Position numbers and translations under genes: made by a program. The notes beneath the pieces were generated by a model that did no database searches, was not told where the DNA came from, and saw only the letters and a program-made list of their open reading frames with translations. This document shows positions 16,852 to 24,423 of a DNA stretch of 28,591 nt, piece after piece. Within the stretch, counting starts at the first letter, position 1; each line of letters opens with the position of its first letter. The DNA is from an uncultured Lachnospiraceae bacterium (lineage in GTDB: Bacteria > Bacillota > Clostridia > Lachnospirales > Lachnospiraceae), in contig URCR01000037.1 of the NCBI GenBank assembly GCA_900546325.1, positions 1-28,591 on the forward strand, written 5' to 3'.

Positions 16852-17871
16852 TTAGGATATTTTTTCTTCTTTCTGAATGTGTTCTTTGATCTTCTCATTG
16901 ATCTTCTGTTCTTTGAATGTCACACACTGTATGATAGAATTGGAGACTTCCTTTGCCGAAGAACTTCCATGTGTCTTCACGACAAGCCCATTCAGTCCAA
17001 GAAGCGGTGCCCCTCCATGTTCGCTGACATCAAATGATTTCAACGTCTGCTTCAGAGCCGGTTTCACCAGCAGCGCACCGATCTTGCTTCGCAATGTAGA
17101 CATCATTCCTTTTTTTATCTGGCTTGTGAGTGCCGCTCCGACACCTTCGTATAACTTCAAGATAACATTCCCGACAAAAGCTTCGCAGACAATCACATCT
17201 GCCATCCCATGTGGAATCTCTCTTGCTTCAATGCTGCCGATAAAATGAATATCCTTACATTCCTTTAACAGAGGGAAGGTCTCTTTTACAAGTGCATTGC
17301 CCTTCTCTTCCTCCGCACCGATATTGACGATTGCAACTCTCGGTTTTGCTATTCCCATGACATTCTCCATATAAACGGAGCCCATCTTTGCAAACTGCAC
17401 CAAATGTGATGGCCTTGCGTCCACATTCGCCCCGCAGTCGATCAGAAGAGATACTCCCTTCTCCGTCGGAATCAACGGTGCCAGCGGCGGGCGCTCCACC
17501 CCTTTAATTCTGCCAACGATCAGTTGTCCTCCGACAAGTACTGCCCCGGAATTTCCAGCAGAAACAAAAGCATCTGCTTTGCCTTTCTTCACAAGGTTCA
17601 TTCCGACAACAATGGATGAATCTTTCTTCTTACGGATCGCCATAACCGGAGGCTCCGCAGTCTCTATCTTCTCAGTGGCACTGACAATCTCTATCTGTTC
17701 CTTCGGGTATGTATACTTATCAAGTTCCTCTCTGACCACAGCTTCCTGCCCGACGAGAAATACTTTGATATCCTGACGTCTCTTGACGGCCTCCACAGCA
17801 CCCTTCACCATTTCACCAGGTGCATGATCACCGCCCATCGCATCAAGAGCTACTTTTGTTAAATCAGACAT
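16852..17871 (-). CDS. plsX: Phosphate acyltransferase PlsX
   Basis: Converts acyl-ACP and phosphate to acyl-phosphate for PlsY, the first committed part of phospholipid synthesis; a peripheral membrane enzyme. 339 aa from ATG 17871, with the diagnostic VALDAMGGDHAPGEMVKG at the N-terminus and SAGNSGAV in the middle. Of the in-frame starts at 17889, 17877 and 17871, the last has GGAGG at seven bases. It heads the plsX-acpP unit. yceD-rpmF, its usual upstream neighbours, lie about 8 kb away on the far side of the sugar cassette, and a candidate promoter is found directly upstream. Confidence 0.96.
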   Translation of the reverse strand: MSDLTKVALDAMGGDHAPGEMVKGAVEAVKRRQDIKVFLVGQEAVVREELDKYTYPKEQIEIVSATEKIETAEPPVMAIRKKKDSSIVVGMNLVKKGKADAFVSAGNSGAVLVGGQLIVGRIKGVERPPLAPLIPTEKGVSLLIDCGANVDARPSHLVQFAKMGSVYMENVMGIAKPRVAIVNIGAEEEKGNALVKETFPLLKECKDIHFIGSIEAREIPHGMADVIVCEAFVGNVILKLYEGVGAALTSQIKKGMMSTLRSKIGALLVKPALKQTLKSFDVSEHGGAPLLGLNGLVVKTHGSSSAKEVSNSIIQCVTFKEQKINEKIKEHIQKEEKIS

Positions 17872-17900
17872 ATTCATTCCTCCCAGCATTACTATTAATA

Positions 17901-17929
17901 ATATTACTAGACATCTCTATAAAAATCAA
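17901..17929 (-). promoter_or_regulatory. Candidate plsX promoter
   Basis: Minus-strand TTGATT (17924-17929), 17-base spacer and TAATAT (17901-17906), about 30 bases before the plsX start and just downstream of a terminator hairpin. A promoter is needed here because the sugar cassette is terminated upstream. Confidence 0.5.
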
Positions 17930-17958
17930 TACAATTTTTTCGGTCTTGCATACATAAC

Positions 17959-17994
17959 AAAAATCGCTCCATGTTTGTCCACAAAGCGATTTTT
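17959..17994 (-). terminator. Terminator of the second sugar cassette
   Basis: Ten-pair stem AAAAATCGCT/AGCGATTTTT (17959-17968 with 17985-17994) with a 16-base loop; the minus-strand arm ends in ATTTTTGTTATG. It lies about 57 bases after the last cassette gene and upstream of the plsX promoter. The arms have A/T runs on both sides, so it may be bidirectional. Confidence 0.7.
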
Positions 17995-18050
17995 TGTTAC
18001 AGGATTTTTTGATTTCCTGCCTGTTTTATTTCATTGTTTTCTGTCTGAAA

Positions 18051-18917
18051 TTAGTCTAAGTTAAACCAGTCAGCATATCCCAGTTTTTCCAGATTTTCTT
18101 TGCTGATCTTTAAGCTTTCAAATGGATCTCTTCCATAAGTAGTATCCTGCTCGATCAGGAAGTACTCGCTTCCACCTGCAAGACCTGCCTCGATACATTC
18201 TTTTACAGGAAGCGAACCTTCTCCAACTTCCGCAAATTCCACGTTGCTTGTAAATGCAGCCATGAATGTTGCAGGATCAAATTTTCCTTCCGGAAGTTTT
18301 ACTTCACCGATTCTATAATCTTTTAAGTGAAGCAGACGGATACGTCCGTCGTATTTCTTAATAAATTCTACCGGATTTTCTCCTCCTCTGTGGATCCAGT
18401 GGATATCTAACTCAAATCCCATATATTTTGTGTTGTTCTTGATGATGTCTAATAAATATTCTCCATCATATTTTACAAATTCTACATGGTGATTGTGGTA
18501 GTATAAATCAATTCCGTGTTCTCTTAATCTTCCGGCGATCTCATCTGCACGTTTCACAAAATCAAGTGCTTTCTCACGGCTTCCCATACATGTCATCGGA
18601 AGCATACCGATGCGGAGCATATCACAGTCTAATGTCTTACAGTCAGCAACAATCTTATCGAAATCTGTTGTAAGATATTCTCCCGGCATTCCCGGCATCA
18701 TTGGCTCTAAAGCTGCGCTGAGAGCCGCGATCTTAATTCCGAACTCTTCGCATGCTTTTTTCATTCCTGCTACATTTTCTTCTGTCATCGGAATCTGAGA
18801 TACTTCCACACAGTGATATCCCAGTTCTGCACATGCCTTTAATGTTCCATATGCACCTAATTCTGCGATTTTATCTTTGATTGTACTCATCTGAATACCA
18901 ATTAATCCTTTTTTCAT
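18051..18917 (-). CDS. TIM-barrel sugar phosphate isomerase/epimerase-like protein (distal)
   Basis: A 288 aa xylose-isomerase-like TIM-barrel protein (AP_endonuc_2 type), cytoplasmic. Likely metal and substrate residues are the YYHNHH cluster (139-144, including H141 and H143), D171 in ELDIHW, H197 in LLHLKD and E256 in LIEQD. Such proteins act on keto-sugars, inosose or 3-keto-glycosides through an enediolate. AGGAGGA precedes the ATG. It is the last gene of the cassette, after two Gfo/Idh/MocA dehydrogenases, so it probably acts on their keto product as an isomerase, dehydratase or lyase. No actual substrate can be read from the sequence, and the label 'sugar phosphate' is a family name only. 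Confidence 0.85.
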   Translation of the reverse strand: MKKGLIGIQMSTIKDKIAELGAYGTLKACAELGYHCVEVSQIPMTEENVAGMKKACEEFGIKIAALSAALEPMMPGMPGEYLTTDFDKIVADCKTLDCDMLRIGMLPMTCMGSREKALDFVKRADEIAGRLREHGIDLYYHNHHVEFVKYDGEYLLDIIKNNTKYMGFELDIHWIHRGGENPVEFIKKYDGRIRLLHLKDYRIGEVKLPEGKFDPATFMAAFTSNVEFAEVGEGSLPVKECIEAGLAGGSEYFLIEQDTTYGRDPFESLKISKENLEKLGYADWFNLD

Positions 18918-18958
18918 CGATGTTCCTCCTAAATTTATAAAAACTATCTGTTACAGTT

Positions 18959-18985
18959 CTCTGCAATACGTTTGCCGTGGCAGAG
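18959..18985 (-). other. Intercistronic hairpin in sugar cassette
   Basis: CTCTGC/GCAGAG stem (18959-18964 with 18980-18985) with a 15-base loop in the 95-base gap between the Gfo/Idh/MocA gene and the distal TIM-barrel gene. There is no T-run, so it may be an mRNA processing or stability element. Confidence 0.4.
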
Positions 18986-19012
18986 CTGATCTGTCTCTTT
19001 CCATGACATCTT

Positions 19013-20017
19013 TTATTTTACCGGCACATAACTATTTGTTCTTCCAGACTCCTGGATTGCATCAATCAGCTGAATGCTCATCTTTGCATCTTTCACTTTG
19101 ATATAATTATCTGTGCCGTCTTCAAGGCATTTGTAGAACCTGGCAATCAGTTTGCTGTGGCTTGCACCATAGTAAAACTTGCTTCCAGGCATCTTTTCAT
19201 CCTCAATCAGTTCTTTCTGTGTACCGTCACTTAATACTTCATAAAGTATATTATCACGGATCAGAAATTCTCCATGTTCCAGCTGAACTGCAATCTGTAC
19301 CGATTCATTTTTATGGTTTGCGTTTGTCGCAAAAAACAGACCTCTCGCACCATTTTCATACTCCAGCCTTGCAGTCACGGTATCCTCCACTTCAATGCCA
19401 TAATCTAAAATCTGGCTTACCGAAGCATGTAACCCTTTGATGGTTCCCCCGAGATAGTATAAAAGATCCAGTGTATGTACAGACTGGTTGATCATACATC
19501 CGCCACCGGCAGTCTCCCATTTACCGCGCCACGGTTTTACATCGTAATAGTCCTTTGGACGGTACCACGGAACAATCCCTCTTGTTCCTGTAACTTTGCC
19601 GTATTTCCCACTGTCGATCAATTCTTTTAACATCTCCACACTCTCATTGAAGCGGTTCTGGAGACAAATTCCAATATGAAGCTCTGGATGTTCTGCTTCC
19701 AGTTTCACATAATCTTCTGCTTCTTTTGTTGTAAGCGCCACCGGCTTTTCACAAAACACATTGCACCCCATCTCAGCCACTTCTTTTGCAACCGGATAAT
19801 GCAGATAGTGCGGCAGACAGATATGGACGCAGTCCGGTTCTGTCTCTCTTACCATTTCTTTATAATCAGTAAAGAAAGGGACACCTTCCGGAAGCCCCTG
19901 TTCAGCTTCCGGATTGATGTCGCACAGTCCGCAGAGTGTTATTTCTGGATTTGCAAGAATACCCGCAATATGAATTTTGGAAATATCACCTAATCCAATT
20001 ATCGCTGCTCTCTTCAT
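19013..20017 (-). CDS. Gfo/Idh/MocA-family oxidoreductase (second)
   Basis: NAD(P)-dependent sugar dehydrogenase of 334 aa. The N-terminal Rossmann fold has GLGDIS (8-13), and EKP at 90-92 carries the family lysine K91. The catalytic-domain motif N177-Q-S-V-H181 with D184 replaces the D-x-x-x-H of inositol dehydrogenases. WYRP (151-154) and WRGKW (163-167) resemble glycoside-oxidising members. An upstream extension to 20038 exists; ATG 20017 is chosen for GGAGG at about seven bases. It follows the other Gfo/Idh/MocA gene by 29 bases. It could oxidise the intact glycoside, or reduce the released 3-keto sugar back to a hexose. Substrate not determined. Confidence 0.88.
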   Translation of the reverse strand: MKRAAIIGLGDISKIHIAGILANPEITLCGLCDINPEAEQGLPEGVPFFTDYKEMVRETEPDCVHICLPHYLHYPVAKEVAEMGCNVFCEKPVALTTKEAEDYVKLEAEHPELHIGICLQNRFNESVEMLKELIDSGKYGKVTGTRGIVPWYRPKDYYDVKPWRGKWETAGGGCMINQSVHTLDLLYYLGGTIKGLHASVSQILDYGIEVEDTVTARLEYENGARGLFFATNANHKNESVQIAVQLEHGEFLIRDNILYEVLSDGTQKELIEDEKMPGSKFYYGASHSKLIARFYKCLEDGTDNYIKVKDAKMSIQLIDAIQESGRTNSYVPVK

Positions 20018-20046
20018 CCTGACTCCTCCCATTTCCATCTGTGAAA

Positions 20047-21240
20047 TTAACGTGTTGGGAATTTTCCTTCCTCTGCAATTTTCTTATTCAGTTCAGCAAG
20101 ATATAAATCTTCGTCTACCGGAAGTTCTACTTCTTTTCCTAACCAGCTTGACAGAAGTGTTGCATTTGCAAGGTTTACTCCGTTGATTCCGTCTGCTCCA
20201 GGAGCCAGTAACGGTGTTCCTTCAATGATGTGTTTTGCAAAGTCTTCCATAACAGTTGTATGCTGTACTCCCCATCCATCTGTATTCTCAAATGTTTCGA
20301 TGTCATACAGTCCGTCTGCTCCTGAAGAATTTCCCTGAGTCAGTTTTGCAAGTTCCATCATAGACATTGTGTCATTTAATTCTTTTTCTGATTTTTTCAG
20401 GCGGTATACAGTTGCTTTCTTGCTGTCTTCCACAACAATCTTACCACCCTCAAGATCGATCTCAAAACGGTCTGTTCCGATTGGGTCGTGTGTACATGTA
20501 ATGAAGCTTCCTGTTGCTCCGTTTGGATATTCTGTAACGATTGTTACATCGTTGTCAACAATGATATCTCTGTGAGCTCCGCAGATGATCTTTGCATATA
20601 CTTTGTTCGGAACTCCGCACATCCACTGCCATAAATCTAACTGATGAGGAGCCTGATTTACAAGGACACCTCCGCCTTCTCCACCCCATGTAGCTCTCCA
20701 GTCACTCTGACGGTAGTAGCTGTCCGGACGCCACCAAGAGTTGATGATCCAGTTAGAACGACGGATTTCTCCAAGTTCTCCGGAAGCAACGATCTCTTTT
20801 ACTTTCTGGTATAATTTGTTTGTACGCTGGTTGAACATGATTCCGAAAGCCACATCCGGATGAGCTGCTGCACATTCGTTCATTTCACGAACAGCTTTTG
20901 CGTATACACCTGCCGGTTTTTCTACGAGCACGTTCATTCCGTGTTCCAGGCAATAGATTGCGATTTCTGTATGTAAATAGTGCGGAACTGTTGTGATCAC
21001 TGCATCTACTGTTCCTGAAGCAACCATTTCTTTCCAGTCTTTGAAGAAAGGAACGTCCGGATATTTTTCTTTGCACATTGCTTCCTTCTCCGGATCGATA
21101 TCACACAGTGCTCCTAATGCACAGTGTGGTGGGCATTCTGGTGCCGGCATCCCCGGGAATCCACCCTTTCCTGTTAAAAATCCTGCATAAGCACCACCCT
21201 GAGCACCAATACCAATTAAACCAAATCTTACTTTTTCCAT
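20047..21240 (-). CDS. Gfo/Idh/MocA-family oxidoreductase (first)
   Basis: A 397 aa Rossmann-fold dehydrogenase, longer than its neighbour and only distantly similar. Seen: GIGAQG (10-15), the sugar-site EKP (107-109, K108), SWWRPDSYY (168-176), WRATWGGEGGGVL (181-193) and N195-Q-A-P-H199 with D202. The WRxTWxGEGGGVLxNQxPHQLDL pattern is the version I associate with oxidoreductases acting on glycosides, such as C3 oxidation of glycosyl units, rather than on free inositol; this is recollection, not a search. No secretion signal, so cytoplasmic. AAGGAGG sets the start, 13 bases after the upstream TIM-barrel gene. Probably makes a 3-keto-glycoside for that neighbour to open. Confidence 0.9.
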   Translation of the reverse strand: MEKVRFGLIGIGAQGGAYAGFLTGKGGFPGMPAPECPPHCALGALCDIDPEKEAMCKEKYPDVPFFKDWKEMVASGTVDAVITTVPHYLHTEIAIYCLEHGMNVLVEKPAGVYAKAVREMNECAAAHPDVAFGIMFNQRTNKLYQKVKEIVASGELGEIRRSNWIINSWWRPDSYYRQSDWRATWGGEGGGVLVNQAPHQLDLWQWMCGVPNKVYAKIICGAHRDIIVDNDVTIVTEYPNGATGSFITCTHDPIGTDRFEIDLEGGKIVVEDSKKATVYRLKKSEKELNDTMSMMELAKLTQGNSSGADGLYDIETFENTDGWGVQHTTVMEDFAKHIIEGTPLLAPGADGINGVNLANATLLSSWLGKEVELPVDEDLYLAELNKKIAEEGKFPTR

Positions 21241-21253
21241 GTTATCTTCCTCC

Positions 21254-22138
21254 TTAATTTGATTTCTCTATGGAATCTAAAATATCTATTAAAGCGTGAT
21301 ACTGCATCGAATAACCTTCTGCACCATCTTTCGCTTTATTTTCTTTAATAATATTTTCTGCATTTTCTGTCTCAAGCGACTGAAGTGCATCAAATAGAAC
21401 AAGGTGCGGTTCCAGTGTCAAAAATCCCTGGTATCCTTCCTCTTTGATCGCTCTCTTTAAGATTTCTGCAATCTTTCCTTCACCTGTTCCACAAAGAACA
21501 TTTTCTTTATCCGTTGTCACGGCATCTTTAATATGGATGTATGCAACATGATCATGAAGCATCTCCCAACATTCCATTGCATCTTCCCCGCACTGTACAA
21601 AGTTCGCGAAATCAAACACCGCTTTAAAATGTGGGCTTCCAAGTGCATCCAGAATAATCTTGCATCTCTCTTTTACATCGCCGTAAATATCTTTCTCATT
21701 TTCATGAATCATCACGACATCATATCTTGCTGCAATCTCATCAAATTTCTTTAATTTTTCAATAACAACCTCTTTGTAATCGTCAGCATTCTTCCCTTCC
21801 GGAATAAAAAAGCTGAACATACGAATAAATTTACAGTCAAGCACTTTACAGATCTTACAGAGTTCTTCCATCTGCACAAGTTGTTTTTCAAACGCTTCCT
21901 CGTCCTCTACATCGATCTTACCGATCGGGGATCCAAGAGAAGAGACTTTTACATTCGCTTTCTGTAATCTTGGCAGAAGTTTTTCTTCAACCTCTTTTGC
22001 TGTATAATCTGCAACACCTTTCCCATCTGCGGTTCTCAGAGAAATGTATTCCATTCCAAGAGAAGTCACAACCCGAAGCTGTTCATCAAAGTCTGGACTG
22101 ATCTCATCTGCAAATCCAGAAATTAAAATATGTTCCAT
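21254..22138 (-). CDS. TIM-barrel sugar phosphate isomerase/epimerase-like protein (proximal)
   Basis: A 294 aa xylose-isomerase-like TIM-barrel protein. The metal site looks complete: E146 in IHEN, D176 in FDFAN, H202 in YIHIKD and E243 in LEPHL, the usual Glu/Asp/His/Glu set. A GTG at 22147 is possible, but ATG 22138 has GAGGTGG at about six bases and is preferred. Lying directly before a Gfo/Idh/MocA gene, it could catalyse beta-elimination or isomerisation of a keto-glycoside. It differs clearly from the distal TIM-barrel protein, which has a HNHH cluster in place of the HEN glutamate, so the two probably do different steps. Confidence 0.85.
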   Translation of the reverse strand: MEHILISGFADEISPDFDEQLRVVTSLGMEYISLRTADGKGVADYTAKEVEEKLLPRLQKANVKVSSLGSPIGKIDVEDEEAFEKQLVQMEELCKICKVLDCKFIRMFSFFIPEGKNADDYKEVVIEKLKKFDEIAARYDVVMIHENEKDIYGDVKERCKIILDALGSPHFKAVFDFANFVQCGEDAMECWEMLHDHVAYIHIKDAVTTDKENVLCGTGEGKIAEILKRAIKEEGYQGFLTLEPHLVLFDALQSLETENAENIIKENKAKDGAEGYSMQYHALIDILDSIEKSN

Positions 22139-22161
22139 TTCTTCCACCTCTTTCTAAAATG

Positions 22162-22539
22162 TTAAATCAATATCTTTCCGTTGTCATCCGGCCGCATAGG
22201 GATGACAATCATTAAATCGACAACTGTCATAGCCATCGGAAATCCCGCCCAGCATGTCAGCAGGTAGATAAGCGCTGTCTTATACTGGTGTGTATAAAAT
22301 CGGTGCCCGCCCATCCATCCCGTGAGCACTGCCAGCCATATGTATGTTTTACGGCTTACCAGCCGCTTTTCTCTGCTGTTGACCAAGTCATGATACCAGC
22401 CCGCAAACCTTTGCAGCAGAGTCTCTTTTTCTTCAATACCATATGCCTCTTTTGTTTTCTGTAATTCATTTTCTAACTCTAAAAACTTCTTGATGTCTTC
22501 CGGACTGTCCAGTCTTTCCTGTTTTTTCCTTTTCTTCAC
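22162..22539 (-). CDS. TM2-domain membrane protein
   Basis: Small 125 aa protein with a charged, helical N-terminal half (1-60, rich in Lys and Glu) and a TM2 domain: one hydrophobic segment around 66-80 running into GWMGGHRFYT, the hallmark Gly-x-x-x-His-Arg-Phe-Tyr turn, and a second ending in VVDLMIVIP (about 88-114). TM2 proteins are two-helix membrane proteins of mostly unknown role in bacteria. The start is GTG with GAGAGGT seven bases upstream. It sits inside the sugar operon, between the transporter (76 bases upstream) and the TIM-barrel gene (23 bases downstream). Its role there is unknown; it could assist the transporter or be a passenger. Confidence 0.8.
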   Translation of the reverse strand: MKKRKKQERLDSPEDIKKFLELENELQKTKEAYGIEEKETLLQRFAGWYHDLVNSREKRLVSRKTYIWLAVLTGWMGGHRFYTHQYKTALIYLLTCWAGFPMAMTVVDLMIVIPMRPDDNGKILI

Positions 22540-22615
22540 GTCTGTTACCTCTCGTGGGAAAGACTGTCAGCCAGGAATCCTCCCCCTTTTTCATAAATAA
22601 ATATTTTACAAAATA

Positions 22616-24163
22616 TTATTTTTCTGCCATCGCTTTTGCTTTGATTGCTGCGATTTCTTCCTGAATCTCTTCCATCTTCTCTTTTGTAAGCGGATAGAAT
22701 TTCATTGCGACAAGGTTGATGATCCATCCGATCAACGGTGCTCCGATAAAGCATGCCATTGTCACCCAGAAAATTCCCTCGCTGTATGGTGTTGATTCTA
22801 CCGGAAGTTCTTTTTCAAAACCGATTGCCGCAAACATTACCGCTACAAATGTAGAAGCCAGTGAGGAGATGATCTTATCAACACAGCTGAATAATGTCCC
22901 CATAAGCCCCGGTACATATTTTCCCGAACGATATACCTCATAATCTGCACAGTCTGCCGTCATCGGAATAACGATAGATCCAGCCACACTCATGAAACCA
23001 CGCATTAAAATGTAAAGAAGCATAAATACGATTCCATATAAACTCCAGTTTTCCAACGACCATGTACTTCCCTTGAAGACACCCATGATTCCAGATACAA
23101 CCGGAAGTTTCATAGAAGTAGGATCACCTATGTACATTAACAGGAATAACCCCAGCGCAAATACGATTGATCCTATTGTTCCAATCACAAGTGCTTTCTT
23201 CTGTCCTAAGTTTCTTGCGATCACGCCCATTCCTAAAATTGACAAAATACAGATTGGAATAGATGTAATAGCCGAAACAGATCCATAGAATGCATAATTC
23301 CCACAAATAACACCAAACAATGTAATCATGATCGTTGCATTTGTAGCCATAGAGTTGCTCAGTTTGTCTGAAGACGCTGAGGCAACAAGCATCTGAATCG
23401 CACGGTTATGTGCAAGCACATCAATGTAATCTTTGAATCCCACTTTTACAGCATCGCCCGTTCCAAAGTACTCCTGGCGATCTTTTCTCCAAAGTCCGAT
23501 GATTGCCAGCACTGCAAAAACTGCCGCAATCCCCCCAAATACTAACTGAAGATGAGTGAACATCTCCGGGTTATAGAATGCAGATAAGGTTACTTCTCCG
23601 GCATCATTTGTTACATTGAACTTCGGGATCAACGTTCCGGAGATATAAACAGGAATGATCATACTCAGTGCCAAAATGTTATAAACAGAGTCAAACATCG
23701 CAAAGATCGGTCTCTGCTTCGGATCATTTGTCAGACAAGACTGTGCCGATTTTGTGACAACACACTGACAAGTATAGCCGATGATGTAAATCATATAGAT
23801 CGCAACGAAGAATGGAAATCTCGCCGCCTTCGGAATACTTGGTGTCACATTAAACAGTATAAATGATGAAACAAATAAAATAATCTGTCCAACCACAATA
23901 AATGGTCTGTTCTTACCAAACTTGGAATTTGTCTTATCTACGAAATATCCAACAAACGGGTCAGTCACCCCGTCCCAGATTCTCATGATTGTTACAAAAG
24001 AACCCGCCAGAACCGCTCCGACACCTACAATACCAATCAGATAGTAACTGATGTATCCCATTAACATCATGTAAATATTTGTGGAAGTATTGTTCAATGC
24101 ATAGAATCCAATCTCCCATAACTTTGCACGGTGGATACCGTTTTCTTCTAAAGGTTTTTTCAT
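22616..24163 (-). CDS. GPH-family (MFS) sugar:cation symporter
   Basis: A 515 aa membrane protein with about 12 hydrophobic segments, of the glycoside-pentoside-hexuronide symporter family. Family signs are WEIGFYALNNTSTNIYMML at the N-terminus, WDGVTDPFVGYFVDKT in the first cytoplasmic loop and KFGKNRPFI. It is distantly similar to the transporter at 8353-9756, but longer. TTG at 24193 is a possible start; ATG 24163 with AGAGGAAA upstream is preferred. It is the first gene of the cassette and probably imports the intact glycoside that the oxidoreductases act on. The absence of any glycosidase in the operon suggests the cargo is not hydrolysed in the usual way. Confidence 0.88.
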   Translation of the reverse strand: MKKPLEENGIHRAKLWEIGFYALNNTSTNIYMMLMGYISYYLIGIVGVGAVLAGSFVTIMRIWDGVTDPFVGYFVDKTNSKFGKNRPFIVVGQIILFVSSFILFNVTPSIPKAARFPFFVAIYMIYIIGYTCQCVVTKSAQSCLTNDPKQRPIFAMFDSVYNILALSMIIPVYISGTLIPKFNVTNDAGEVTLSAFYNPEMFTHLQLVFGGIAAVFAVLAIIGLWRKDRQEYFGTGDAVKVGFKDYIDVLAHNRAIQMLVASASSDKLSNSMATNATIMITLFGVICGNYAFYGSVSAITSIPICILSILGMGVIARNLGQKKALVIGTIGSIVFALGLFLLMYIGDPTSMKLPVVSGIMGVFKGSTWSLENWSLYGIVFMLLYILMRGFMSVAGSIVIPMTADCADYEVYRSGKYVPGLMGTLFSCVDKIISSLASTFVAVMFAAIGFEKELPVESTPYSEGIFWVTMACFIGAPLIGWIINLVAMKFYPLTKEKMEEIQEEIAAIKAKAMAEK

Positions 24164-24182
24164 TCTTACTTTCCTCTTTCTT

Positions 24183-24245
24183 TCACTTCTCAATCAATGA
24201 AAATACTCGAGGCAGACGGTATTTCAGAATTCCCCTTTTATTCAT
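24183..24245 (-). CDS. Possible 20-residue leader peptide
   Basis: An ATG at 24245 right behind a strong AAGGAGGA starts a 20-codon frame rich in Lys, Arg, Leu and Ile, ending at a TGA 19 bases before the transporter start. The Shine-Dalgarno is only one or two bases from the ATG, which is shorter than optimal, so translation is uncertain. It lies between the predicted transcription start and the transporter, so it would be in the leader mRNA. Alternatively the GGAGG is chance in AT-rich DNA. Confidence 0.3.
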   Translation of the reverse strand: MNKRGILKYRLPRVFSLIEK

Positions 24246-24262
24246 TCCTCCTTATGCCATTT

Positions 24263-24271
24263 ATTCTACCA
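24263..24271 (-). promoter_or_regulatory. Extended -10 promoter of the second sugar operon
   Basis: Minus-strand TGGTAGAAT: -10 TAGAAT (24263-24268) with the TGn extension (24269-24271). No good -35 is found 16-18 bases upstream, which suits a promoter needing an activator, consistent with the AraC gene immediately upstream. TATTTCAGA and its inverted copy (24220-24228 and 24303-24311) lie symmetrically on both sides. Confidence 0.5.
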
Positions 24272-24343
24272 TGCATTCCGAAAAGAGATAAGTAAAATTT
24301 TGTCTGAAATAGGGAAAATTGTTATTTTTTTGACTTTTAATGT

Positions 24344-24376
24344 AAAAAAACAACAGAAACCATCTTGTTTCTGCTG
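24344..24376 (-). terminator. Terminator of the second AraC gene
   Basis: Ten-pair stem (24351-24360 with 24367-24376; one G-T pair) and six-base loop, followed on the minus strand by seven T residues (24344-24350). It is a textbook intrinsic terminator 48 bases after the regulator's stop, so the transporter operon needs its own promoter. Confidence 0.9.
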
Positions 24377-24423
24377 CTTTTATCGCTTCTGCTTTCTTTT
24401 TGTTGTCCTGCTCTCCATGCATT

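Noticed and set aside
22545..22754. Minus-strand frame of 69 codons between the transporter and TM2 genes
   Set aside because: Most of it overlaps the transporter's 3' end in another frame, and it has no recognisable domain.
24164..24423. Riboswitch or T-box in the leader of the second sugar operon
   Set aside because: The only strong structure is the terminator of the upstream regulator gene; the transcribed leader after the -10 box has no stable stems or conserved riboswitch core.
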